Origin: DATFUL01 sp041499035
GTDB taxonomy: Bacteria; Patescibacteriota; Microgenomatia; UBA8517
Direction: 5' to 3'
Assembly: GCA_041499035.1 (NCBI GenBank)
Contig: JBGQJK010000001.1
Coordinates: 22,393-86,392 of the forward strand
Length of the DNA: 64,000 nt
Shown here piece by piece: positions 7,422 to 15,268 of this stretch (positions are counted from its first letter, which is position 1; the number at the start of each line of letters is the position of its first letter). The notes under the pieces were generated by a model. That model worked only from the letters and a program-made list of their open reading frames with translations. It ran no database searches and was not told where the DNA came from. A program made the position numbers and the translations under genes.

Positions 7422-8672
7422 ATGGCAGAACAGATTAGTCTCCCCAAAGGCACGGTTCTTCCCAACCACATAGCTATGATCCTTGATGGCAACCGTCGCT
7501 GGGCACGTTCGCGTGGGTTTGAACCGTGGCAGGGGCACTATTATGGTTATAAGGCTGTTAATGCATTAGCGCACGCTACGCGTAACCTTGGGATCCATAC
7601 GTTCACAGTTTGGGCTTTCTCTACAGAAAATTGGGAGCGACCGAAGCATGAAATTGACGAGATAATGAATATTTTCAGGCGGGCTCTCAAAGAAACCGAA
7701 AAGGATTTCCATAAAGAGCACGTTGCTATGGTTCACCTTGGTAGAAAAGATAGATTGCCCATCGATATTCGTTCTGAAGTTGCAAGAATCGAGGCCGAAA
7801 CGGCAAAATACGCGCCTGAGCATATTTTTAATATGGCCATTGATTATGGGGGTAGGGATGAAATTGTCCGCGCCGTTCAAAAAATTGTTAAGGACAAAGT
7901 TCCGGCGGATAAGGTTGACGAAAAAGCTTTTGAAAAATACTTAGATACTTACGGGCAACCTTATCCTGATCCGGACCTTTTCATCCGTACCAGTGGGGAA
8001 CAGCGTACAAGCGGGCTTCTTCCGTGGCAGATGACCTATACGGAATTTTATTTTGAGCAGGAACATCTTCCTGACTTTTCTCCCGAAAAACTAAAAGAGG
8101 CAATTTTGGACTATAGCAGACGCAGGCGCAGATTTGGTGGCAACGATGCCCTGGAGCATTTTGGCTTTGATCCGGAAGTTTTGGCACGCTTGGAACTTAA
8201 ATGGTGGAGACTCGGGAACGTTCCGGAGGGAATGAAACTTCGCGAATATGCCATGAAACATATAAGGGAACAATACGGGCTATCAAAGGAGCTCGGTACC
8301 CGGGCAGCTCGGCTTCTATTGGAAGCAATAGCCGAGGAAAACAGGAATAAGCTTGATGAAGCCAAAAACAGTCTCAAAAAGTTTTACAAACTTATTAAGG
8401 CTGAAGTTAAGTTGGCATTTGAACCGGAGATAGTTGCCTCACTCGAGGTAAGGATGCGAGGCGAAAAAGGGGAAGTGGAGGATACCACCCGCGAATATTT
8501 GGCGGAAGTTTATAGAATTTCACTTTTCCAGGCGGCAAAGGCCGCTCATCTTAAAGTTCTGGCGTCTGTCGAGCGCAATTTAGCCCAAGCGGGGATGGGC
8601 GAGAACCACTGGGTTAAGGCGGAAGATTATCTCCAAAAGTACTACCGCGCACTGAAGGAACGTGTCGCGTGA
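7422..8672 (+). CDS. uppS: Undecaprenyl (cis-prenyl) diphosphate synthase with an extra C-terminal domain
   Basis: UppS builds the C55 lipid carrier for peptidoglycan and other polymers. The N-terminal 245 residues hold the family motifs: MILDGNRRWARSRG (catalytic Asp, residues about 18-31), WAFSTENWERP, FNMAIDYGGRDEIV, and DLFIRTSGEQRTSGLLPWQMTYTEFYF with SRRRRRFGG after it. Normal UppS proteins end here. This one continues for about 165 residues of mostly alpha-helical, charged sequence (LKLREYAMKHIREQYG, RLLLEAIAEENRNKLDEAKNSLKKFYK, and so on) with no recognised domain. The gene is at the end of the isoprenoid run. A second copy of its final ten codons, in another frame and with synonymous changes, lies 41 bp downstream. 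Confidence 0.9.
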   Translation: MAEQISLPKGTVLPNHIAMILDGNRRWARSRGFEPWQGHYYGYKAVNALAHATRNLGIHTFTVWAFSTENWERPKHEIDEIMNIFRRALKETEKDFHKEHVAMVHLGRKDRLPIDIRSEVARIEAETAKYAPEHIFNMAIDYGGRDEIVRAVQKIVKDKVPADKVDEKAFEKYLDTYGQPYPDPDLFIRTSGEQRTSGLLPWQMTYTEFYFEQEHLPDFSPEKLKEAILDYSRRRRRFGGNDALEHFGFDPEVLARLELKWWRLGNVPEGMKLREYAMKHIREQYGLSKELGTRAARLLLEAIAEENRNKLDEAKNSLKKFYKLIKAEVKLAFEPEIVASLEVRMRGEKGEVEDTTREYLAEVYRISLFQAAKAAHLKVLASVERNLAQAGMGENHWVKAEDYLQKYYRALKERVA

Positions 8673-8743
8673 CGACTGCGTGCGGCCAGGCTATGATTGC
8701 AGAAGCAATCGCTTACAGAGCACTTAAAGAAAGAGTTGCCTAA
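8643..8743 (+). repeat. Duplicated C-terminal coding tail of uppS
   Basis: Copy 1 (8643-8672) encodes YRALKERVA-stop as the end of UppS. Copy 2 (8714-8743) encodes exactly YRALKERVA-stop again, in a different frame, preceded in frame by about 15 codons reading ACGQAMIAEAIA. Six of the ten codons differ, every time synonymously (cgc/aga, ctg/ctt, aag/aaa, cgt/aga, gtc/gtt, gcg/gcc). Either a diverged duplication or an alternative frame-shifted C-terminus. Confidence 0.6.
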
Positions 8744-8761
8744 AAAATAGTACAATCAATT

Positions 8762-10327
8762 GTGTTTAACCGAAGGCGCTTACCGATGGAAGTTGAGCTT
8801 GTGGTTTTAAGCTTCCTGGCAGTTTCTTTATTCACTTTTGCTTACTCATTACAAAACAATTCCCAAAAACCCCAAAAATCAAAAGCTGCAGGCAACACTT
8901 ACTATGTTTCAACAGGCGGAAACGACGCTAATCCAGGCTCGCTTGTCCTGCCTTTTGGAAGTCTAGCAAAAGTGGCCAGTGTGGCCAGAAGCGGAGACAC
9001 AATTTTTGTAAGAGGCGGAAATTATACCTCCGTTGTTGGCGGAGTTAAGTTTTCTGATAGTAATGTCACACTTCGTAATTATCCAGGCGAGCAGGTAGTT
9101 ATCAAAATGCCTGCCGGGTCGCATAATAACGATTGGTCGATGTTCCAGTGCTGGCATTCCCCCCCAGGAACAGCGGCTGCAAATGGTTTTGAAGCTGATG
9201 GAATCAAAGTTCTTGGAACAGACGTTAGCCCTCAAACTTTGCGCGACGGAGTTGTTAGTAAAAAAGGTATTGTTCTTTATACCGATCCGGGTCAATCAAA
9301 TGCAACTGAAGCCAGTGGGTTTGAAGTCTCGGGTTGCAACAACTGGGAGGTTTCCGGCGTTGATTTTGTCGGGATGGGCTATGGCATTTTCCAAAAGAAG
9401 TGGCTCTACTCGTATGCAGGAACAGGAGGGGTAAACTATGCAACTCATGGCTGGTACGTTCATAACAACCGTGTTTACGGCTATACACGGGAGTCCGGAT
9501 TTCAATTCAATGGTAACTCAAACTTAATTGAGAATAATGAGATTCATAAAGTTCTAACCTATACTAACAGTCCATATGGGTGTCAAGGTCTTAACCTACT
9601 CGGCCACGACAACATCGTCAGAAATAATACCATCGATATTTATGGCTCGCCGGTCAGGTGTGACGGAATTCTTTTTGAGTGGGACATCTCGGATAATAAC
9701 CTCATCGAAAATAATATTATTTATGGCACCATCGGGTCTTCCTTTAATGTTCAGGGTGGGGATGGCAATATCATTCGTAATAATCAGATATCAAACGGCT
9801 ACAATGTGTTTGCCCCAAACGGCAGTACGGCTACATCCTGGCCCTGTGATGAACTTGCTCCGGGTAACTCTGCCGCCTCAATTGTTCCCGCGAATAGCCC
9901 CGCAGCTACCGACTATCAGTACTTTTGGAATCCCCGCGATTGTGCCTCAAGGAACAATCAATTTAGCGGCAATGTTGTAATACCACCGAGCGGAGTAGGT
10001 GGAAACCCTGTTCCTACACCGACACCAACAAAAACTCCAAGCCCTACCCCAACGTTAACACCAACCCATACACCGTCGTCTTCACCTACAAAAACGCCTT
10101 CCCCTGGACCAAGCGGAACAGGAAGCCATACTCCCACACCAATTCCTACAGGAACCGCTAAAGTGGGGGATGTGAATGCCGATGGGCTAATTAATATCGT
10201 TGATATAGGGTTGATAATTGACAATTATGGACAAAGAAACCCTTCATACGTAAAAACAGATGTTAACGGAGACGGCATAGTTAATATAATCGATATTGGC
10301 ATCGTGATAGACAACTACGGTAAGTAA
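8762..10327 (+). CDS. Secreted right-handed beta-helix protein with class-B dockerin
   Basis: 521 residues. A basic N-terminus and a hydrophobic segment (VVLSFLAVSLFTFAYS, about residues 14-30) form a signal or anchor. Residues about 43-410 start with YYVSTGGNDANPGS and contain repeated turns such as NLIENNEIHKV, NIVRNNTIDIYG, NLIENNIIYGT and NIIRNNQISNG, which is the parallel beta-helix seen in polysaccharide lyases, pectate lyases and tail-spike-type proteins. A Pro/Thr/Ser linker (about 415-462) leads to a dockerin (467-521) with two Ca-binding loops, DVNADGLINIVD and DVNGDGIVNIID, each followed by IG. GTG start at 8762 follows a TACAAT box by 5 nt. This dockerin matches those at 20192 and 38069, not those of the operon that follows. 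Confidence 0.85.
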   Translation: MFNRRRLPMEVELVVLSFLAVSLFTFAYSLQNNSQKPQKSKAAGNTYYVSTGGNDANPGSLVLPFGSLAKVASVARSGDTIFVRGGNYTSVVGGVKFSDSNVTLRNYPGEQVVIKMPAGSHNNDWSMFQCWHSPPGTAAANGFEADGIKVLGTDVSPQTLRDGVVSKKGIVLYTDPGQSNATEASGFEVSGCNNWEVSGVDFVGMGYGIFQKKWLYSYAGTGGVNYATHGWYVHNNRVYGYTRESGFQFNGNSNLIENNEIHKVLTYTNSPYGCQGLNLLGHDNIVRNNTIDIYGSPVRCDGILFEWDISDNNLIENNIIYGTIGSSFNVQGGDGNIIRNNQISNGYNVFAPNGSTATSWPCDELAPGNSAASIVPANSPAATDYQYFWNPRDCASRNNQFSGNVVIPPSGVGGNPVPTPTPTKTPSPTPTLTPTHTPSSSPTKTPSPGPSGTGSHTPTPIPTGTAKVGDVNADGLINIVDIGLIIDNYGQRNPSYVKTDVNGDGIVNIIDIGIVIDNYGK

Positions 10328-10337
10328 TTCACTTTAC

Positions 10338-10354
10338 ACTTTTCACGGAAAAGT
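10338..10354 (+). promoter_or_regulatory. Inverted repeat ahead of the dockerin-enzyme operon
   Basis: ACTTTTC-ACG-GAAAAGT is a perfect 7-bp inverted repeat between the beta-helix gene and the first operon gene. It is AT-rich and lacks a T-tract, so it could be an operator or weak terminator. A second short inverted repeat (TTCG...CGAA) follows at about 10371-10384, next to the start. Confidence 0.35.
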
Positions 10355-10393
10355 TTAAGCTTAAATATATTCGTGTTAGCGAATGTGTTTGGT

Positions 10394-12172
10394 ATGGAAA
10401 AAAGTAAATATATATTTTTCGTATTTCTTATAACCGTTTTAGTAAGCCTTGCGTTTCCCCAATTTATCCGTGCCTCAGATCTCACAATTGATTTTTCCCA
10501 AGTAACTGGCCCAGCCGAGCGCCATGCCACGGGGTTTGAATGGATTTTTCCGATGAATGTAACGGCCATAGGACCTTATGTAAGTCAATTAAAGCCAAAC
10601 ATTGTCAAGGACCCGTGGGGGAATGAGCAAACTGCGAGAGATCTTGGCGCACATAAAATTCAATGGCTGGTAGGAAATGCGGTGGTTACTAAAAATGGAC
10701 CGGGTACGCATTGGTATCCGTGGCAGGACTATGCTGTCTGGCAGGCGTGGGTGGCAGGTCGAATAAACAGTTTAACTCAAAACGGCCAACCTCATGAGTG
10801 GGTTATTTGGCAAGAGGCCAACTACGGTAATCCTGATGTTTGGTCAGGCACACAGGACCAATTTTTTAATACATGGAAAATTGCCGTTCAAACTATCCGT
10901 AGCATACGCCCCACTGATCCAATAGTAGGCCCAAGCCCGGTACCGTTTGATGCAACATATCTTGAGGCGTTCTTACTCTATGCCAAAGCCAATAATGTTT
11001 TGCCGGACGTTCTTTCCTGGCACGAACTTACTGATATTGGAGGTACTGTTCCTGCTTTTAATATATATTCATACACCCCAGACCAAATACCCTCGCATGT
11101 TAATACAATGAAGCAATTTATGCAGGCGAATGGTATAACTTTGGTTAACAGATTTGATATTACGGAATACCAGGGTTTTTCCGACAATTACCGCCCGGGC
11201 CCGACGGTTGCGTTTATTGCAGACCTCGAACGCGTTGGGGCAGAAGGCACAAAAGGGAATTGGGCGGATGCAAATCAACTCGAAGGGCTAGTTACAGATC
11301 CGAGTACACCACAACCCCGCTCAATCTGGTGGGTTTACAAAAAATATGCAGATATGACGGGGAACTTGGTGACGACAACATTATCCAGCGCTATTAACGG
11401 ATTTGGGTCGTATGACGTCGGAATGGGAAAGGCGATGGTCCTTGCAGGAAATCAGGGTGGGAGTGGTGCACGTACAATCCAATTAAATAATATTCCTTCT
11501 GCTATTGTAAGCGGCGGTAGTGTAGCCCTTACCCTGGAGCAAATTCCAGATACGGAAAAGGCTGCACTTACCAGCCCAACTATAATAAGCCAGTCAAATA
11601 TTCCTGTTAGCGGCAACTCAGTTACGGTTTCGATACCTTCATTTGGTACATGGGATGCCTACGTGATAACTCTTAAAAAACCACTTCCTAATCCAATTAA
11701 ATCTGCTGTGATATCTGCCACTACAGTCACTGCTAGATTCGATACAGTTAATGCCTCTGCGGGTGATTGGCTTGGGGTTTATAAAACCGGAGCTTCCAAT
11801 ACGAGTTTCCTTTCTTGGAAATGGATTGACAATACCACTGGGCCCAAACCCACAACAGCCATTACAAACGGAACAGTAGTACTAACGGTTCCAAATTCTA
11901 CGGAAACTTATGAGGTTAGATATTTTACTAATGGATATCAACTGCTCGGATCGGCAAAGGTAACCACCGGTACCGGTCCTAGTCCCACACCAATTTCGAT
12001 TAAACCTGGGGATCTTAATGATGACGGTAAAGTTGACATTTTCGATTACAACATTCTGGTTGGAGATTATGGAAAAATAGGCTCTGCAGGATTTGTTCCC
12101 TCTGACATTGACAAAAACGGGAAGGTGGATATTTTTGACTACAATTTGCTAGTTGCGAATTATGGTAAATAA
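10394..12172 (+). CDS. Secreted GH-A-clan (GH39-like) glycoside hydrolase with class-A dockerin
   Basis: The chosen ATG gives MEKSKYIFFVFL and a signal peptide ending near FPQFIRAS; the longer ORF start is a GTG without support. Residues about 30-330 look like a TIM-barrel hydrolase: VIWQEAN (Glu141, candidate acid/base) and DITEYQG (Glu258, candidate nucleophile), about 117 residues apart as in clan GH-A. Then comes a beta-sandwich part (SAGDWLGVYKTGAS...SWKWIDNT...YEVRYFTNG) and a dockerin (last 55 residues) with DLNDDGKVDIFD and DIDKNGKVDIFD loops, each followed by YN. It is 599 residues in the longest reading. First gene of a run of seven with gaps of 30 bp or less. Substrate unknown; the downstream paralogue has the same plan. 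Confidence 0.78.
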   Translation: MEKSKYIFFVFLITVLVSLAFPQFIRASDLTIDFSQVTGPAERHATGFEWIFPMNVTAIGPYVSQLKPNIVKDPWGNEQTARDLGAHKIQWLVGNAVVTKNGPGTHWYPWQDYAVWQAWVAGRINSLTQNGQPHEWVIWQEANYGNPDVWSGTQDQFFNTWKIAVQTIRSIRPTDPIVGPSPVPFDATYLEAFLLYAKANNVLPDVLSWHELTDIGGTVPAFNIYSYTPDQIPSHVNTMKQFMQANGITLVNRFDITEYQGFSDNYRPGPTVAFIADLERVGAEGTKGNWADANQLEGLVTDPSTPQPRSIWWVYKKYADMTGNLVTTTLSSAINGFGSYDVGMGKAMVLAGNQGGSGARTIQLNNIPSAIVSGGSVALTLEQIPDTEKAALTSPTIISQSNIPVSGNSVTVSIPSFGTWDAYVITLKKPLPNPIKSAVISATTVTARFDTVNASAGDWLGVYKTGASNTSFLSWKWIDNTTGPKPTTAITNGTVVLTVPNSTETYEVRYFTNGYQLLGSAKVTTGTGPSPTPISIKPGDLNDDGKVDIFDYNILVGDYGKIGSAGFVPSDIDKNGKVDIFDYNLLVANYGK

Positions 12173-12199
12173 GCGGAGCTTGAAACTTATGAAGTTATA
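12171..12199 (+). repeat. Dispersed intergenic repeat, copy 1
   Basis: The segment beginning AAGCGGAGCTTGAAACTTAT and ending GAAGTTATA fills the whole space between two dockerin genes. It matches 30009-30036 over 28 bp with one mismatch, and includes the palindromic AACTTatgAAGTT. The first half (TAAGCGGAGCTTG) recurs after the gene ending at 17356 and, in reverse, inside the L10 leader. Confidence 0.65.
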
Positions 12200-12201
12200 A
12201 A

Positions 12202-13992
12202 ATGAAAAAAAGTAAATATATTTTTACATTTCTTCTGACATTTGCTGTGGCTTTAGTTTTTCCATACTCGGCTCATGCCTCTGACCTCACAATTGATTTT
12301 TCCCAGACGATTGGTCCAGCTCAGCGTCGTGCCACAGGATTTGAATGGCTTTACTTTCCAAATATGAATGCCATGCGCCCGTTCATAACTCAGCTGAAAC
12401 CAAATATTATTAAAGATCCCCGTACTGAAGGTTTGGGCTTAAGTCCCGATAACTTTGGCACCGCACGATTTCAGGATATAATTGGACTGGAATATGCTCT
12501 CTTTAATTCTTCGTTCGATGGCGTATGGCCCTACAAGGACTATACAAAATGGCAAACGTTCGTTCAGAATAAAGTAACTACCTTAACCGCAAACGGTACA
12601 AAGTATGACTGGGCTATTTGGCAGGAACCCGACCAAGAGCTAGGAATGCCTGGCGATTACATTGACAAGGCGGTTTGGTCAGGTACCAGAGACCAGTTCT
12701 TTGAAACTTGGAAAGTCGCCGTTCAAGCAGTCCGTCAGCTTCGCCCAAACGATAAGATCGTAGGACCAAGCCTTAAAAGATTCCGTCCGGATTATCTGCA
12801 AAGCTTCCTATTGTATGCTAAAGGTAATAATGTTCTTCCAGACATTCTCTCGTGGAACCAAGTTGGAACCTATATAGGGGAAAATGGACAAACACCTAAT
12901 GATATTCCCCCTCAGGTGGCAACGATACGTCAATTTATGCAAAGTAATGGCATTCCAAATATTCCGATAGAAATAACTGAATACGGCATGTTTAAAAGTG
13001 AATATCAACCGGGCTATGCAGTGGCTTATATTACGAATATTGAACAGTCGCAAATAGAAGGGTCGATTGGTCAATGGGGATGGAGTGGAGTTGGAGGTGT
13101 GGTTGGAGGTGAGGGCGGAGATTTTCCCAGATTATCCGGTCTGATTACAGATCCGAATGCCCCCCAACCACGTTCGGTCTGGTGGGTTTACAAAAGCTAT
13201 GCGGATATGACAGGTAATATTGTTAAAACTACCGCGGCAACAGTCATTAACGGACTTGGAAGTTACGATACAGCCACCAATACTGCCAAAGTGCTTATTG
13301 GGAATCAAGCAGGAGTGATAGGTTCTAAGACAATAACCCTTAAAGGTCTTCCACAGGCCCTGCAAGGAAATGGCAATGTTTTGGCTAAAATTGAACACAT
13401 TCCAAATACTGAAAGTAATCCTTTATATGTACCTAACGGAGTCTCAGTAATTCTCTTACCCTTTAGCAATGGTAATGTTGCGGTTACCGTACCTAACGTC
13501 GGCACACTCGACGCCGCAGTAATTACGATTACCAAGCCGCCAACTATAAGTGCGAATGTTTCGTCAAATCAAATAAATGTCAGTTTTAATAATTCAATCG
13601 CACTGACAAATGATTGGATTGGCATTTTTAAACCGGGGGATGCAGTCAATGCTTATTTGGATTGGAAATGGTTGAATAATGCCCAAGGCGCAGCCCCTTC
13701 GAGTCCCGTTACCAACGGTTCTGTTACTTTAACTTTGCCAGCTGCGGGTAATTATGAAGTACGTTATATAAATGCAGGGTCAGTTTTAGCAACAACAAAT
13801 GTATCTGTTGGTTCAACTGCTAAGATTGGCGATCTTAATGGTGACGGCAAGGTAGATTTTTATGATTACAACATTTTTGTTCCGGACTATGGTAAAACCG
13901 GTGCTCCCGGTTTTGTTGTTTCCGATATAGATAAGAATGGCAAGGTAGACATTTTTGATTACAACATTTTGGTCGGTAATTACGGGAAATAG
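12202..13992 (+). CDS. Secreted GH-A-clan (GH39-like) glycoside hydrolase with class-A dockerin (paralogue)
   Basis: 596 residues, collinear with the gene before it. Signal peptide MKKSKYIFTFLLTFAVALVFPYSAHAS. The hydrolase part shows AIWQEPDQE (Glu142, with the E-P pair typical of clan A acid/base sites) and IEITEYGMF (Glu260, candidate nucleophile). LKPNIIKDPR, AVWSGTRDQFFETWKVAVQAVR and YAKGNNVLPDILSW match the paralogue closely. The beta-sandwich (DWIGIFKPGDAVNAYLDWKW...YEVRYINAG) and the C-terminal dockerin (542-596, loops DLNGDGKVDFYD and DIDKNGKVDIFD) follow. It starts 29 bp after the previous stop and ends 2 bp before the next ATG. The pair has kept both catalytic Glu residues while diverging elsewhere, so both are probably active on related substrates. 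Confidence 0.8.
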   Translation: MKKSKYIFTFLLTFAVALVFPYSAHASDLTIDFSQTIGPAQRRATGFEWLYFPNMNAMRPFITQLKPNIIKDPRTEGLGLSPDNFGTARFQDIIGLEYALFNSSFDGVWPYKDYTKWQTFVQNKVTTLTANGTKYDWAIWQEPDQELGMPGDYIDKAVWSGTRDQFFETWKVAVQAVRQLRPNDKIVGPSLKRFRPDYLQSFLLYAKGNNVLPDILSWNQVGTYIGENGQTPNDIPPQVATIRQFMQSNGIPNIPIEITEYGMFKSEYQPGYAVAYITNIEQSQIEGSIGQWGWSGVGGVVGGEGGDFPRLSGLITDPNAPQPRSVWWVYKSYADMTGNIVKTTAATVINGLGSYDTATNTAKVLIGNQAGVIGSKTITLKGLPQALQGNGNVLAKIEHIPNTESNPLYVPNGVSVILLPFSNGNVAVTVPNVGTLDAAVITITKPPTISANVSSNQINVSFNNSIALTNDWIGIFKPGDAVNAYLDWKWLNNAQGAAPSSPVTNGSVTLTLPAAGNYEVRYINAGSVLATTNVSVGSTAKIGDLNGDGKVDFYDYNIFVPDYGKTGAPGFVVSDIDKNGKVDIFDYNILVGNYGK

Positions 13993-13994
13993 TT

Positions 13995-15266
13995 ATGAAA
14001 AAGAGTAAATATATTTTTATAGGATTTGTTTTAATTGCTTTTGCAGAATTCGTCTTTCCGTCATCAGCTCGTGCAGTTTCAATTCAATCTCAAGTCGACG
14101 CCGCGCCAGCCGGTTCCACAATTCTCATTCAACCGGGCACTTATAACGAAGTTGTAACAATTAATAAAGCTATCATTTTAAAATGTGCTACCCAGAAGAC
14201 CTGCGTCACGCATAGCTTTATCATTAACGGCAGCGGGGTAACTGTAGACGGGTTTTACAGTTTAGGCTCGAGTAACTATGAGGGTGCAATGATTGTAAAT
14301 GGAAATTCCAACACTGTCTCCAACAATGTTATCGAAAGTGCCTGTATGGCGGGAATTGTAATCAAAGGGAGTAGTAACCTGGCCCTGAACAATGAAATCT
14401 TAAAATCCCGGCAATGCCCGGGGAGCGGATCTGACGCTGACGGAATACGGATTTTTGCCGACGGAAACGTTGCCCGGGGAAATTATATTCATAATATTTC
14501 TTCACTTCAAAACCCGACCGCCCACATTGACTGTTTCCAGTCATGGGGAACACTTACTAATGCAACTATTGAAAATAATTATTGTTACAATTTGGAATCA
14601 GGTACAACCGGAGCCGGTACTACAGGAGTTCAAACTGATGTTGGCAACGTTCACAATATCACAATCCGCAATAATGTCTTCCGTGTTGCCCACGGCCTTA
14701 ACATGAGGGGAGATGGTATCTCTGCTACGAATAACGTTTTTGTTGGGGATTATTACAACACATCTTATGTGTTTTTGGATGTAATTACAGGTGCAATCTT
14801 CAAAAATAACATTATTTATAATACTACCAACGGAATAATAGTCGGCTCAGCCTATAAAACAGGAATTACCGGCGGATATAATATTATTTACAATGCCAAC
14901 GGCGCCGCTCCGAGTCGGGATAGCGCCTATTTTTCCTCAACCGATAAATGGCAAACCATGAATCCGGCATTTGTTAATGCGAATTCAGGAGATTTTCATT
15001 TGCAATCAGGTTCACCCGCTTGTTCCGCCGGGGAAAACGGAACCTATGCCGGCGCATATTCTTGCGGAAGCGGTACGAGCCCGGTACTTTCCGCCAAACC
15101 CGGTGATCTTAATAATGACGCAAAGGTGGATATTTTTGATTACAATCTACTGGTTGGGGATTATGGAAAAACCGGTTCAGCCGGCTTTGTTCCTTCCGAT
15201 ATCGATAAAAACGGTAAGGTGGATATCTTCGATTACAACATTCTGGTGGGGAATTATGGGAAATAA
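13995..15266 (+). CDS. Secreted beta-helix protein with class-A dockerin
   Basis: 423 residues. Signal peptide MKKSKYIFIGFVLIAFAEFVFPSSARAV, of the same type as its neighbours. Residues about 30-355 open with IQSQVDAAPAGSTILIQPGTYNEVVTINKAIILK, the usual first turn of a right-handed parallel beta-helix, and contain NSNTVSNNVIESA, NLALNNEILKS, ATIENNYCYNL and ITIRNNVFRV turns. Such folds bind or cleave polysaccharides; catalytic residues are not obvious. The dockerin (369-423) has DLNNDAKVDIFD, where the usual Gly at loop position 6 is Ala, and DIDKNGKVDIFD. Only 2 bp separate it from each neighbour, so it is translated as part of one operon. Confidence 0.8.
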   Translation: MKKSKYIFIGFVLIAFAEFVFPSSARAVSIQSQVDAAPAGSTILIQPGTYNEVVTINKAIILKCATQKTCVTHSFIINGSGVTVDGFYSLGSSNYEGAMIVNGNSNTVSNNVIESACMAGIVIKGSSNLALNNEILKSRQCPGSGSDADGIRIFADGNVARGNYIHNISSLQNPTAHIDCFQSWGTLTNATIENNYCYNLESGTTGAGTTGVQTDVGNVHNITIRNNVFRVAHGLNMRGDGISATNNVFVGDYYNTSYVFLDVITGAIFKNNIIYNTTNGIIVGSAYKTGITGGYNIIYNANGAAPSRDSAYFSSTDKWQTMNPAFVNANSGDFHLQSGSPACSAGENGTYAGAYSCGSGTSPVLSAKPGDLNNDAKVDIFDYNLLVGDYGKTGSAGFVPSDIDKNGKVDIFDYNILVGNYGK

Positions 15267-15268
15267 TT

